Shown here one piece after another: positions 16,030 through 21,527 of a DNA stretch of 24,270 nucleotides. Every line of letters starts with the position of its first letter. Positions within the stretch are counted from its first letter, which is position 1. The notes under the pieces are model-generated. The model was not told where the DNA came from, ran no database searches, and saw only the letters and a list, made by a program, of their open reading frames with translations. This stretch comes from a virus. The translations under genes were made by a program, and so were the position numbers. The DNA is taken from positions 1-24,270 of IMG/VR virus record IMGVR_UViG_3300029309_000340, one strand, 5' to 3'.

Positions 16030-16196
16030 ACTGCTAACCTCATTTTACTATGCACCTTTTTATTTCTACAACGAGGGCAACTCATGTAAAGTCTTTTGGA
16101 ATCTGACCAGTGAGTATTGTCACACTTGCCACATTCATACAAATACTCTATGACATAATGACCATTTACATATTTTGTTCTAGTAAGGTCAAACAT
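16026..16196 (-). CDS. 56-aa zinc-ribbon protein
   Basis: This short gene was read directly. The ATG (16194-16196) starts inside the 3' end of the upstream gene, and the TGA overlaps the next gene's ATG (ATGA). Protein: MFDLTRTKYVNGHYVIEYLYECGKC..., with C22-x2-C25 and C40-x2-C43 (SCPRC), a classic four-Cys zinc ribbon on a beta hairpin, and a basic C-terminus (RNKKVHSKMR). Likely a small nucleic-acid or protein adaptor coupled to the resolvase-like gene; its function is unproven. Confidence 0.75.
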   Translation of the reverse strand: MFDLTRTKYVNGHYVIEYLYECGKCDNTHWSDSKRLYMSCPRCRNKKVHSKMRLAV

Positions 16197-16443
16197 TATT
16201 TATTACCGATCCCTCTACTGTTAATTGTTCTTCTCTTAATCTATCTAAAATTGCATTGTTTTCTTTGTCTTTCATGTTAGACTCAATTCTCTTCATATCT
16301 TTCAATAAAGACTTGTATGGCTTAATGTAACTATGCATATCATTATCTTTAAAACTTAGTATAGCCATGTTCAATGCGTTAATATGCAGTGAAACCTCTT
16401 CTTTGGAATACTTAATTAAAGCTGTGCAAGTATATTTTTTCAT
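16189..16443 (-). CDS. Small helical protein (84 aa), unknown
   Basis: The ATG makes an ATGA overlap with the upstream nuclease-like gene. The first 18 residues look like a beta strand (MKKYTCTALIKYSKEEVSL). The rest is helical and charged (YIKPYKSLLKDMKRIESNMKDKENNAILDRLREEQ). No membrane segment and no motif that I can name. It lies between two nuclease-fold genes, so a role in the same recombination/repair module is plausible. Confidence 0.68.
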   Translation of the reverse strand: MKKYTCTALIKYSKEEVSLHINALNMAILSFKDNDMHSYIKPYKSLLKDMKRIESNMKDKENNAILDRLREEQLTVEGSVINNV

Positions 16444-16904
16444 AATAGTTCTGCTCCTCTTTTTACTGGCAGATATGCATTGGTTCTAACAATGCTACCA
16501 CCGTTAATTGTTTTCTGTGTCTTTGTATTTTTAACGTCAAAATCAAACAGAAAGTTTCCATATTTATCTGTGATTTTCCAATACATAATAATCTCATCTG
16601 GTATCAAATAAAGAAAGCCAATGAAAGGAACTCTCAAAAGCTGTGATAGTTTTCTACCATCAAGTATTTTATCAAATGTTACAAGCCAAGACCCAAACTC
16701 CCTAAGTTTCATAAGACTCATATCTCTACACTTAGACTCGAAAATTCCTGTAAGCTGATTGTCTTGTGAAATCATACCATCTACTTTCGCATCCATATCC
16801 TTATCTGTCTCTATGATATTTACATTTGTCAATACGCTTATTCTTTCAAGCATAATTCTTTCATACTCTAAAGACTTCTGTCCTTTTTTTGTTAGTATAT
16901 CCAT
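16440..16904 (-). CDS. PD-(D/E)XK nuclease-like protein (154 aa)
   Basis: The start overlaps the upstream stop by one base. Residues 13-22 (EYERIMLERI) carry a helix with acidic residues. D42 in AKVDGMI is followed 14 residues on by E56-S-K58 in GIFESKCRDMS. This D-x(n)-E-x-K pattern on a beta hairpin is the core of the PD-(D/E)XK fold. A following helix and strand (LREFGSWLVTFDKI, VPFIGFLYLIPDEIIMYW) complete it. The substrate is unknown. Its place between an SSB-like gene and a resolvase-like gene suggests DNA recombination or end processing. Confidence 0.62.
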   Translation of the reverse strand: MDILTKKGQKSLEYERIMLERISVLTNVNIIETDKDMDAKVDGMISQDNQLTGIFESKCRDMSLMKLREFGSWLVTFDKILDGRKLSQLLRVPFIGFLYLIPDEIIMYWKITDKYGNFLFDFDVKNTKTQKTINGGSIVRTNAYLPVKRGAELL

Positions 16905-17377
16905 TAGAATGGTACAGGTGGTTGTTCTAGTAATTGTATTACTGTGGCTACAGGATAGTAAACCTCTGTATCTAGATCGTTTATAAACTTCTTTCTGTAT
17001 ACATCTATTAATACCTTAGCCATTTTAATATCGTGAAGATAGAGGAAGGGCAGTTGATTACCCTTCCCATCTTCTTTCCTAAGCTTCATCATGGAGATGA
17101 ATTTTGCAAAGCCCCAGTTCTTCTTGTGCTCGTATAACGAATCTTCCGTCTTCTTGTATCTGAATATCCCATTATCCTTTACGATACTATCAGCATAGTC
17201 GGGATGCTCGTCCTTGTCTATTTCGTATTCAGGTTTGAATATATCTGCCACATACCTACCAAACTTTACGTTATTAGATATATCCATACTTACAATACTA
17301 GCGGTGTATCTTCCCGCAGGGACTGACTTACTGAAATCAAGCGGATCATCAGGGTAAAATGCATCTCCTAAATCCAT
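16904..17377 (-). CDS. SSB-like/recombination-associated protein (157 aa)
   Basis: The start follows the previous stop by one base and has no strong ribosome site, so it is probably coupled. The pattern PAGRYTASIVSMDISNNVKFGRYVADIFKPEYEI is a beta-barrel start typical of phage SSB-like/DUF669-type proteins that accompany annealases and exonucleases. A central segment IFRYKKTEDSLYEHKKNWGFAKFISMM follows. The C-terminus VATVIQLLEQPPVPF ends in aromatic/Pro residues, a feature some SSBs use as a protein-contact tail. No sequence match could be tested. Role inferred: binding single-stranded DNA near the Cas4-like nuclease. Confidence 0.5.
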   Translation of the reverse strand: MDLGDAFYPDDPLDFSKSVPAGRYTASIVSMDISNNVKFGRYVADIFKPEYEIDKDEHPDYADSIVKDNGIFRYKKTEDSLYEHKKNWGFAKFISMMKLRKEDGKGNQLPFLYLHDIKMAKVLIDVYRKKFINDLDTEVYYPVATVIQLLEQPPVPF

Positions 17378-17378
17378 C

Positions 17379-17786
17379 TTAGGCTGACTTCATTACCTCT
17401 ATTTTAGATAGACATGCATCTAAATTATCAATAGTAATGTTACCATTCTTTAACTGGTATAGCACCTTGTTTCTGTTTTTAGCACCTAAAGACTGTACTG
17501 CTTTTTTAATCTGCTTCTCAACATATTCATCATCTGTTTCTTTAATTACTGTGCCGTTAAACTTATCCTTTACCTCCTTCACCAGTTCTTCATCTGTCAT
17601 AGCTTCTTTCTTATCAAGCATCTCTTTAATACCGTGATAGCCATGTATGATAAACTGCACCCATTTTTCCATTGTCTTCATATTATCGGGTGTAAGGTCA
17701 TGTCCTTTTTCAATGAAGGCTACTGCGACACCATGTCGTATTTTACCTTCTGTTATCTTATCCCAATCGGGTTGTTTGTCGCTCAT
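17379..17786 (-). CDS. Recombination-module protein of unknown function (135 aa)
   Basis: I chose the ATG at 17786 rather than an ATG 12 codons upstream at 17822. AAGGAGT lies 6 bases before it, and it forms an ATGA overlap with the Cas4-like gene. The N-terminus (SDKQPDWDKITEGKIRHGVAVAFIEKG) resembles the short 'WDKI-x-x-GK-R-x-x-V' starts of helper proteins in phage recombination operons. The rest is charged and helical (EELVKEVKDKF...EKQIKKAVQSL). No annealase motif is visible. Coupling to the nuclease upstream and the SSB-like gene downstream supports a shared pathway. Confidence 0.65.
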   Translation of the reverse strand: MSDKQPDWDKITEGKIRHGVAVAFIEKGHDLTPDNMKTMEKWVQFIIHGYHGIKEMLDKKEAMTDEELVKEVKDKFNGTVIKETDDEYVEKQIKKAVQSLGAKNRNKVLYQLKNGNITIDNLDACLSKIEVMKSA

Positions 17787-18511
17787 AGATCGACTCCTTT
17801 CTCTTTGTATCCACCGCCACATACTTCATAGAAGTTGCAATACTTAGGGTTGCACTCCCATTTGTATACAGGAGCTATGCCTAACTCTATAGGTGGATTA
17901 CCTGTTTTAAAATTCTCTTTAACATAGTACCAATACTCTTTTGCTTTTTTAATATATGATACTGGTATAACCTTTTCTCTCATTCTTGAATTGTCTTTGT
18001 TATAATATAGTAACGCTAGTTTCTTTAATTTGTTCCCAGTATGTTCTTCTACCCACCAACCGTATGTACCTAGCTGTATATTATAATTAACAGCAGGGTT
18101 AGGGTCTGGCTTACGACCAAACAAACCTTTCCACTTCCAAGCATTACATGTTTTTATATCGTACAATGCGTTATCTTCAACAATAGCAACATCTAGAAAC
18201 CCACGTACGTTTACGTCAGGTAATCGTATTTCACGTTCTATCATTATCTGAGAACCATTAATTCTTGCATAATCCATTAGTGCTTCCTGAATATCTCCAT
18301 GCACTAAGTCTCCAAGTCTAAATAGTCTCATGGTGTTGTCATCTATTTCTTTAGGCTCTACCTCTGCAACATGTTGGAAGTAATGTTTACGAACACACAT
18401 TCCAGATGATGAAGCATGAAACCACTCTTCTTTTCCTTGATACCTTTTTTTCCTATGCAGTTCGTTACCCTTTCGTAACCAGTCTTCATATATCTTTTGA
18501 ATGTCTAGCAT
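17783..18511 (-). CDS. Cas4/RecB-like PD-(D/E)XK exonuclease with Fe-S cysteines (242 aa)
   Basis: All Cas4-family landmarks can be read: C39 in SSSGMCVRKHYF, H71 in RLGDLVHGDIQEAL, D107 in RGFLDVAIV, D118-I-K120 in ALYDIKT, Q146-x3-Y150 in NIQLGTYGWW, then C220, C225 and C231 (WECNPKYCNFYEVCGG). One N-terminal plus three C-terminal Cys is the 4Fe-4S arrangement of Cas4/AddB nucleases. Asp118 replaces the more common Glu of E-x-K. It probably resects DNA ends for phage recombination. The ATG has no Shine-Dalgarno (AAAAAATAAATT upstream), and an 80-base inverted-repeat structure lies 24 bases upstream. No cas1/cas2 or repeat array is present, so it is not a CRISPR gene. Confidence 0.85.
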   Translation of the reverse strand: MLDIQKIYEDWLRKGNELHRKKRYQGKEEWFHASSSGMCVRKHYFQHVAEVEPKEIDDNTMRLFRLGDLVHGDIQEALMDYARINGSQIMIEREIRLPDVNVRGFLDVAIVEDNALYDIKTCNAWKWKGLFGRKPDPNPAVNYNIQLGTYGWWVEEHTGNKLKKLALLYYNKDNSRMREKVIPVSYIKKAKEYWYYVKENFKTGNPPIELGIAPVYKWECNPKYCNFYEVCGGGYKEKGVDL

Positions 18512-18535
18512 AATTTATTTTTTGATAAAACGGGG

Positions 18536-18615
18536 CAGGGCAGACCCTTTGAGATGTGTAGTTGCGGAGTGGATCGGAAAATTCGTTGGAGCAAAAACCG
18601 ATCCTGTCTGCCCTG
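18536..18615 (-). promoter_or_regulatory. Structured 5' element upstream of the Cas4-like gene
   Basis: A perfect 9-bp outer stem pairs CAGGGCAGA (18536-18544) with TCTGCCCTG (18607-18615). Inside it a perfect 7-bp stem pairs GGATCGG (18571-18577) with CCGATCC (18598-18604). On the - strand, TTGC in the inner loop can pair with GCAA in the joining strand (possible pseudoknot). The 3' arm of the outer stem can alternatively fold as AGGG-TCTG-CCCT, which would exclude the outer stem. The element is much richer in GC than its surroundings. It ends 24 bases before an ATG with no Shine-Dalgarno. It does not fit a tRNA cloverleaf. An mRNA leader control element is the best guess. Confidence 0.6.
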
Positions 18616-18627
18616 TAATAATTTCAT

Positions 18628-18816
18628 TTAATCTTTTGTCTCCAATGTTTTTTCTTTGTCTGAATAGAAGTTAATCTCTATCACAGCACCTTCATCTGTC
18701 TTGGCATATATAGTCTTGACGTAGTACTTGCCATTCCTAATAGCTGATGTCTCAGTAGACAAAGACTTAACGTTATGTACGTTAACCTCTTGATAGTTTC
18801 CTAATGTTGACTGCAT
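18628..18816 (-). CDS. Small beta-type protein (62 aa), unknown
   Basis: AAAGGA lies 3 bases before the ATG, with a further AAGGA just upstream. The gene starts 35 bases inside the 3' end of its neighbour in another frame. The protein has no Cys and no membrane segment. It is beta-rich (VNVHNVKSLSTETSAIRNGKYYVKTIYAKTDEGAVIEINFYSD), like a short beta barrel. No family is recognised. It is the last gene before the structured leader of the nuclease operon. Confidence 0.65.
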   Translation of the reverse strand: MQSTLGNYQEVNVHNVKSLSTETSAIRNGKYYVKTIYAKTDEGAVIEINFYSDKEKTLETKD

Positions 18817-19021
18817 TGTCCTTTCCTTGTTCTTGTTGTGCCCATTTGTCTAGTGCTGTTAGCTCATCTGCTTCTGCTTTCTGCACAAACTCTAGGGCTT
18901 TTCTTAGTCCACTAATCTCAGCGAAATAATAATCGTTAGATGGATTATCGTCCCACTGCTTCTCCACATTAGTGATCTCCTTAGCTAGTTGATATTTCAG
19001 TTTACTTAATACTGTAAACAC
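18782..19021 (-). CDS. Small helical protein (79 aa), GTG start
   Basis: The start is GTG (19019-19021) with AAAGGAG 6 bases upstream. The protein is mostly helical and acidic: LSKLKYQLAKEITNVEKQW, then ISGLRKALEFVQKAEADELTALDKWAQQEQ. The layout of two long helices looks like a helical hairpin. No motif allows naming. It follows the HNH gene by 24 bases. Confidence 0.65.
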   Translation of the reverse strand: MFTVLSKLKYQLAKEITNVEKQWDDNPSNDYYFAEISGLRKALEFVQKAEADELTALDKWAQQEQGKDNAVNIRKLSRG

Positions 19022-19045
19022 TGTCTTCTCCTTTTTGTTGTTCTA

Positions 19046-19564
19046 TTATGTAACGCATCGTTTACTGATTTGTTCCCGTTTTTTATTATATTTTTTTACA
19101 ATATCTTGTATGTTCTTCATGTAGTCAAATTGCTTATGGGTCTTTAAGTGATGGCAGTTCCTACATCTTATCTTGCACTTCTGTATTTCCTTCTCTATGG
19201 TTTCCCATTTGTATCCTGCTCTAACAAGGCTACCAACTCCTTCGGTTGGTCTTAGCCTCCCTCTCTTCTTGATTCCCTTAACATGATCAAACTCCAGAAG
19301 TCGATGGTCGTTCTCACCACAATCTACACAGCCATGAATAAAGTACTCCATGAATATCTTCTCATAGTTCTCTTTTGTTACACGAGCCCTTCTTTCCCTG
19401 ACCTGCTGTATCCTGTGTTGCCTATGAGATTCATACCACGTATCGTTGTGATACTTCTTCTGACACACCTTACAGGAGTATTGTCTACCATCGGGTTTAG
19501 CACGATTGATATAAAACTCCTTACGGGGTTTCTCTTCTTTGCATGTGGCACATCTCTTCAACAT
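19046..19564 (-). CDS. HNH endonuclease with N-terminal zinc finger (172 aa)
   Basis: Residues C5-x2-C8 and C31-x2-C34 (RCATCKEEKPRKEFY ... YSCKVCQKKYH) form a first zinc module. The HNH core follows: C79-x2-C82 (GCVDCGENDHRLLEFDHV, D93-H94), then C134-x2-C137-H138 (IRCRNCHHLKTHKQ). This belongs to a well-known group of phage and bacterial HNH proteins with 'LEFDHV-G-K ... EI-KC-I-C-NCH'. It cleaves DNA; a free-standing homing endonuclease or a packaging/host-DNA nuclease are both possible. The ATG lacks a good ribosome site. An 11-bp hairpin with a 3-base bulge (19227-19258) lies within the gene. Confidence 0.85.
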   Translation of the reverse strand: MLKRCATCKEEKPRKEFYINRAKPDGRQYSCKVCQKKYHNDTWYESHRQHRIQQVRERRARVTKENYEKIFMEYFIHGCVDCGENDHRLLEFDHVKGIKKRGRLRPTEGVGSLVRAGYKWETIEKEIQKCKIRCRNCHHLKTHKQFDYMKNIQDIVKKYNKKREQISKRCVT

Positions 19565-19616
19565 CTCAAGTTTCGATTCTTTTTAATTTAGTTATAATTA
19601 TTTTCAATTACCACAA

Positions 19617-19847
19617 TTAATATACGAGCTTCCATGCTTTCTTATATGTCTCCCCGACAACTCCACATTGAATCAGTCTCTGGCTGTGTAGGTAATCTGC
19701 TTCTCTCTCTCCTATCTCTCCATCTTGGTAATAGTTTTCAGGTGCATGTTCTGGAAACATGATGGCATCTATCTGTTCTTTGTTTAGCTTTCTGTAATCA
19801 ATGCCAATTTCTGTAAGTGATTCTATTGTATACTTATCTAGTTTCAT
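19617..19847 (-). CDS. Hypothetical protein (76 aa)
   Basis: I chose the ATG at 19847 (AGGGG 6 bases upstream) over one 7 codons earlier, because the upstream gene ends at 19834. Acidic helical protein: MKLDKYTIESLTEIGIDYRKLNKEQIDAIMFPEHAPENYYQDGE..., ending KKAWKLVY. No recognised domain. The middle 'PENYYQDGEIGEREADYLH' is rich in Asp/Glu/Tyr. It is followed by 52 AT-rich bases before the HNH gene, in which I see no clear promoter. Confidence 0.65.
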   Translation of the reverse strand: MKLDKYTIESLTEIGIDYRKLNKEQIDAIMFPEHAPENYYQDGEIGEREADYLHSQRLIQCGVVGETYKKAWKLVY

Positions 19848-20019
19848 CAGTGACCCCTTCTGTCTCATTTGATTTACCTGAGTCTACATCTATCTCTAGA
19901 TATTTCTCATCATCCATAACATAACCAATCGCATCTTTTTTCAGGATAGACTTAGCTTCCTCAACTGACTCAGCTTCCACAAACCCACTAGCTGTTATTG
20001 TCCAGTAATACTCTTTCAT
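19834..20019 (-). CDS. Small protein (61 aa) of beta-beta-alpha type
   Basis: The ATG makes an ATGA overlap with the upstream gene. The first half MKEYYWTITASGFVEAESVEEAKSILKK is a strand-strand-helix module with a 'V-x-A-x-S-x-E-E-A' helix start. This recurs in small phage proteins of unknown function. The C-terminal half is acidic and polar (EIDVDSGKSNETEGVTDETR). No further clues. Confidence 0.65.
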   Translation of the reverse strand: MKEYYWTITASGFVEAESVEEAKSILKKDAIGYVMDDEKYLEIDVDSGKSNETEGVTDETR

Positions 20020-20213
20020 TGTTGTCCCTGCCTTGTTTTAACACCTGATACACTTAACACGACTTCATCACAATCATCAATGCCTAGACACTCCCTGACC
20101 TCTACCCAAGTCTTGAGTCTATAGAAGTCCTCTGGGTACAGATTAAGATGTCTAACACAAGGCTCATATCCTTTGTCTTTTAGCTTTAGTTTTTGTTTCT
20201 TAGTTAGTTTCAT
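20016..20213 (-). CDS. Small basic N-terminus protein (65 aa), unknown
   Basis: AAAAAGGAG lies upstream, just after the GC hairpin at 20232-20251. The N-terminus is strongly basic (MKLTKKQKLKLKDKGYEPCVRH). The middle (LYPEDFYRLKTWVEVRECLGIDDCDEVVLSV) is helical then strand. Three Cys have no zinc-type spacing. Ends in an ATGA overlap with the next gene. No family is recognised. Confidence 0.65.
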   Translation of the reverse strand: MKLTKKQKLKLKDKGYEPCVRHLNLYPEDFYRLKTWVEVRECLGIDDCDEVVLSVSGVKTRQGQQ

Positions 20214-20231
20214 TACTTGCTCCTTTTTATA

Positions 20232-20251
20232 GGGGCGGGTTGCCCCGCCCC
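20232..20251 (-). repeat. Perfect 8-bp GC intercistronic hairpin
   Basis: GGGGCGGG (20232-20239) pairs perfectly with CCCGCCCC (20244-20251) around the loop TTGC. It begins 8 bases after the stop of the gene at 20260. On the - strand it is followed by TATAAAAAGGAG, so it lacks a U-tract and is probably not a standard terminator. An RNase-blocking or processing stem between two sub-operons is more likely. Confidence 0.7.
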
Positions 20252-20259
20252 AGTTTAGT

Positions 20260-20505
20260 TTACGCTACCTGATCTGACTTTAACCAGTCAATCATCTCTC
20301 TGTATCTTTTCCTAATAACCTCATCTACAAACACCTTAACATAAGGCTTCTTATCGTATATCTCTTCTGACGGCACTACCATACACTCCGCACTAGATAG
20401 TCCTTGATGATACAACATGTATTCCAACCATTCTATTACATCTTGTTTAGACTCAAACAAAGATTGTTTTTTATCATTCTTTCTTGTTGTCATAGGTAAT
20501 TTCAT
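20260..20505 (-). CDS. Hypothetical protein (81 aa), first gene after promoter copy C
   Basis: AAAGGAG lies 6 bases before the ATG, about 40 bases downstream of the predicted start of transcription from the module at 20545-20581. Polar N-terminus (TTRKNDKKQSLFESKQ), then helix-strand-helix (DVIEWLEYMLYHQGLSSAECMVVPSEEIYDKKPYVKVFVDEVIRKRYREMIDWL). The strand pair reads like a small alpha/beta fold. No motif is recognised. Confidence 0.68.
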   Translation of the reverse strand: MKLPMTTRKNDKKQSLFESKQDVIEWLEYMLYHQGLSSAECMVVPSEEIYDKKPYVKVFVDEVIRKRYREMIDWLKSDQVA

Positions 20506-20544
20506 AATAGCTCCTTTTTATTATTGTTGTTTTAAGCTTCGTGC

Positions 20545-20581
20545 TTACTTATTAAACGCACCAAGTTTCAAAAAGTTTCAA
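20545..20581 (-). promoter_or_regulatory. Promoter-like 37-bp module, copy C
   Basis: On the - strand it runs from TTGAAAC (20581) to AATAAGTAA (ending at 20545). TTGAAA acts as a -35 box and TTTAAT as a -10 box, 19 bases apart. The layout and length match copies at 22478-22514 and 23812-23848. TGAAACTT is directly repeated with a 10-base period at the upstream end, a possible operator. It sits in the gap between the gene ending at 20583 and the gene starting at 20505. Confidence 0.62.
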
Positions 20582-20582
20582 A

Positions 20583-20876
20583 TTAATTTTTCACGTCAAA
20601 GATATGGTAGACCTCAACATGCGTATTGCAATCATAATTTGAGCAGGTAAAGTTAGATACGATACCTTCGCTTTGTTCGTCTTCATACACCTCTTGGACA
20701 TCGTGATCGCCACCCCATATTAACTCTGACTTACATTGCCAACAGCGGAACAATTTGCAATCGTTTTCATCCTGAGCTTTGATAACATCCTTGAGTCTCT
20801 TGATCTTCTTATCCCGCCTTTCCACCATAGCTTCATACTGTAGTAGTTCTAGCTGTAACTCCTTATATTTATTCAT
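20583..20876 (-). CDS. Coiled-coil plus zinc-ribbon protein (97 aa)
   Basis: The ATG makes an ATGA overlap with the 34-aa membrane gene. Residues 1-35 form a heptad helix (YKELQLELLQYEAMVERRDKKIKRLKDVI). C45-x2-C48 (FRCWQCKSELIWGGDHD) and C78-x4-C83 (FTCSNYDCNTHVEVYHI) make a ribbon. A coil plus C-terminal ribbon is a recurring build in small phage proteins. It is probably dimeric and binds a nucleic acid or a protein; the target is unknown. Confidence 0.72.
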   Translation of the reverse strand: MNKYKELQLELLQYEAMVERRDKKIKRLKDVIKAQDENDCKLFRCWQCKSELIWGGDHDVQEVYEDEQSEGIVSNFTCSNYDCNTHVEVYHIFDVKN

Positions 20877-20977
20877 TTACGAAACCTCTTCTTCTTTTCA
20901 CGCTTCACTTCATCTATAGAAACTACAAACGCTGTGCATAAAATTATGATGAATAGCAAGATAACTAACTCTGTCAC
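20873..20977 (-). CDS. 34-aa single-pass membrane protein (GTG start)
   Basis: GTG (20975-20977) with GGAGG 5 bases upstream, in a GTGA overlap with the preceding gene. Protein: MTELVILLFIIILCTAFVVS as one membrane span, then a very basic tail with KREKKKRFRK. The frame stays open upstream to an ATG at 21082, but that part is the out-of-frame shadow of the 43-aa gene. The short start is preferred because of its ribosome site and overlap. Confidence 0.75.
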   Translation of the reverse strand: MTELVILLFIIILCTAFVVSIDEVKREKKKRFRK

Positions 20978-21105
20978 TTTCCCCTCCAGTCTTGGATTGT
21001 GTAAACTACTAAAGTTACCAAAAACATACCCATTGAGAAAGCTACCAAACCCATACCCAATATGAGAAAGTTTACTATCCATTCCGCTAAGTCTATCAGT
21101 ATCAT
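20974..21105 (-). CDS. 43-aa membrane protein
   Basis: AAGGAGG lies 4 bases before the ATG, one of the strongest sites in the window, and the ATG makes an ATGA overlap with the upstream gene. Protein: MILIDLAEWIVNFLILGMG..., with a hydrophobic region at about residues 8-36 and the polar tail TIQDWRGK. It is the second of three consecutive short membrane proteins. Function unknown; a membrane role in takeover, exclusion or lysis timing is only a guess. Confidence 0.78.
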   Translation of the reverse strand: MILIDLAEWIVNFLILGMGLVAFSMGMFLVTLVVYTIQDWRGK

Positions 21106-21245
21106 CTGTCCTCCTTCAGTTTCTTAATCTCAGTTCTTATATACCATCTCATCAAGTAGTGGTAGATAAGATGTAGCACCGCAAGGTATACCACCATAAA
21201 AACATCAAACCCATTCTCTGATAAAGACTGTAACCAGTGTATCAT
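21102..21245 (-). CDS. 47-aa single-pass membrane protein
   Basis: GGAGG lies 6 bases before the ATG. Protein: MIHWLQSLSENGFDVFMVVY..., with one hydrophobic span at about 13-31 followed by a basic tail (MRWYIRTEIKKLKEDR). The TGA overlaps the next ATG. It is first in a coupled set of three membrane microproteins. No family is recognised. Confidence 0.77.
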   Translation of the reverse strand: MIHWLQSLSENGFDVFMVVYLAVLHLIYHYLMRWYIRTEIKKLKEDR

Positions 21246-21246
21246 G

Positions 21247-21417
21247 TTATTCCTCCACCTGCTTTGCTCTTTTTAATACCCATGTTTCCCAAGCTATTGT
21301 TACCAGTTCTTCATTCAATCCATACTCACTAGCAATATGTTCTAGTTCTCTTTCAATAGCTTCGTCTAAATCAGGATGAACTAACTCAGCTAACTTGTCT
21401 AACTCATAACCTTTCAT
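21247..21417 (-). CDS. 56-aa acidic helical protein
   Basis: The ATG makes an ATGA overlap with the 37-aa gene. Protein: MKGYELDKLAELVHPDLDEA..., then ELEHIASEYGLNEELVTIAWETWVLKRAKQ. Two or three helices, no Cys, no membrane segment. The end carries the GGAGG of the next gene. Function unknown; the helices and charge suggest a small protein-binding factor. Confidence 0.75.
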   Translation of the reverse strand: MKGYELDKLAELVHPDLDEAIERELEHIASEYGLNEELVTIAWETWVLKRAKQVEE

Positions 21418-21527
21418 CTTTTACTTCTCCTTTTGTACTTACGCTTTTTCTTGGGAGTTACAGAAACTGGTTTGTCTCCAAGAATTGTTTTTATTACCAG
21501 TTCTATTGCTTTTGTAAAGCTATTCAT
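21414..21527 (-). CDS. 37-aa basic microprotein
   Basis: AAGGAG lies upstream of the ATG (21525-21527), which overlaps the 3' end of the Nmad1-like gene by 8 bases. The protein begins MNSFTKAIELVIKTILGDKP as a possible amphipathic helix. It ends with a strongly basic tail (PKKKRKYKRRSKR) suited to nucleic-acid or membrane-surface binding. The tail may partly reflect the AAGGAG of the next gene being encoded as K-R-R. Confidence 0.68.
   Translation of the reverse strand: MNSFTKAIELVIKTILGDKPVSVTPKKKRKYKRRSKR

Noticed and set aside
17379-17822. 147-aa form starting at ATG 17822
   Set aside because: It would overlap the Cas4-like gene by 40 bases; ATG 17786 has AAGGAGT and an ATGA overlap.
18536-18615. 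tRNA or CRISPR-like unit in the structured element
   Set aside because: No T-arm or D-arm at the right spacing on either strand, no anticodon stem, no repeated spacers; the Cas4-like gene has no cas1/cas2 neighbours.
18608-18645. Fourth copy of the promoter module (TTGGAG upstream of the structured element)
   Set aside because: The expected -10 position reads poorly, the TAAGTAA end is missing, and the predicted start would fall within the stem.
19565-19616. Promoter before the HNH gene (TTGAAA and TATAAC-like boxes on the - strand)
   Set aside because: The boxes are only a few bases apart and do not match the 37-bp module; AT-rich chance match.
19617-19868. 83-aa form starting at ATG 19868
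   Set aside because: The internal ATG at 19847 has AGGGG at 6 bases and a shorter overlap with the preceding gene.
20873-21082. A 69-aa protein starting at ATG 21082
   Set aside because: The first half is the shadow of a better-supported 43-aa gene (20974-21105) with AAGGAGG and ATGA coupling; the real start is GTG 20977.
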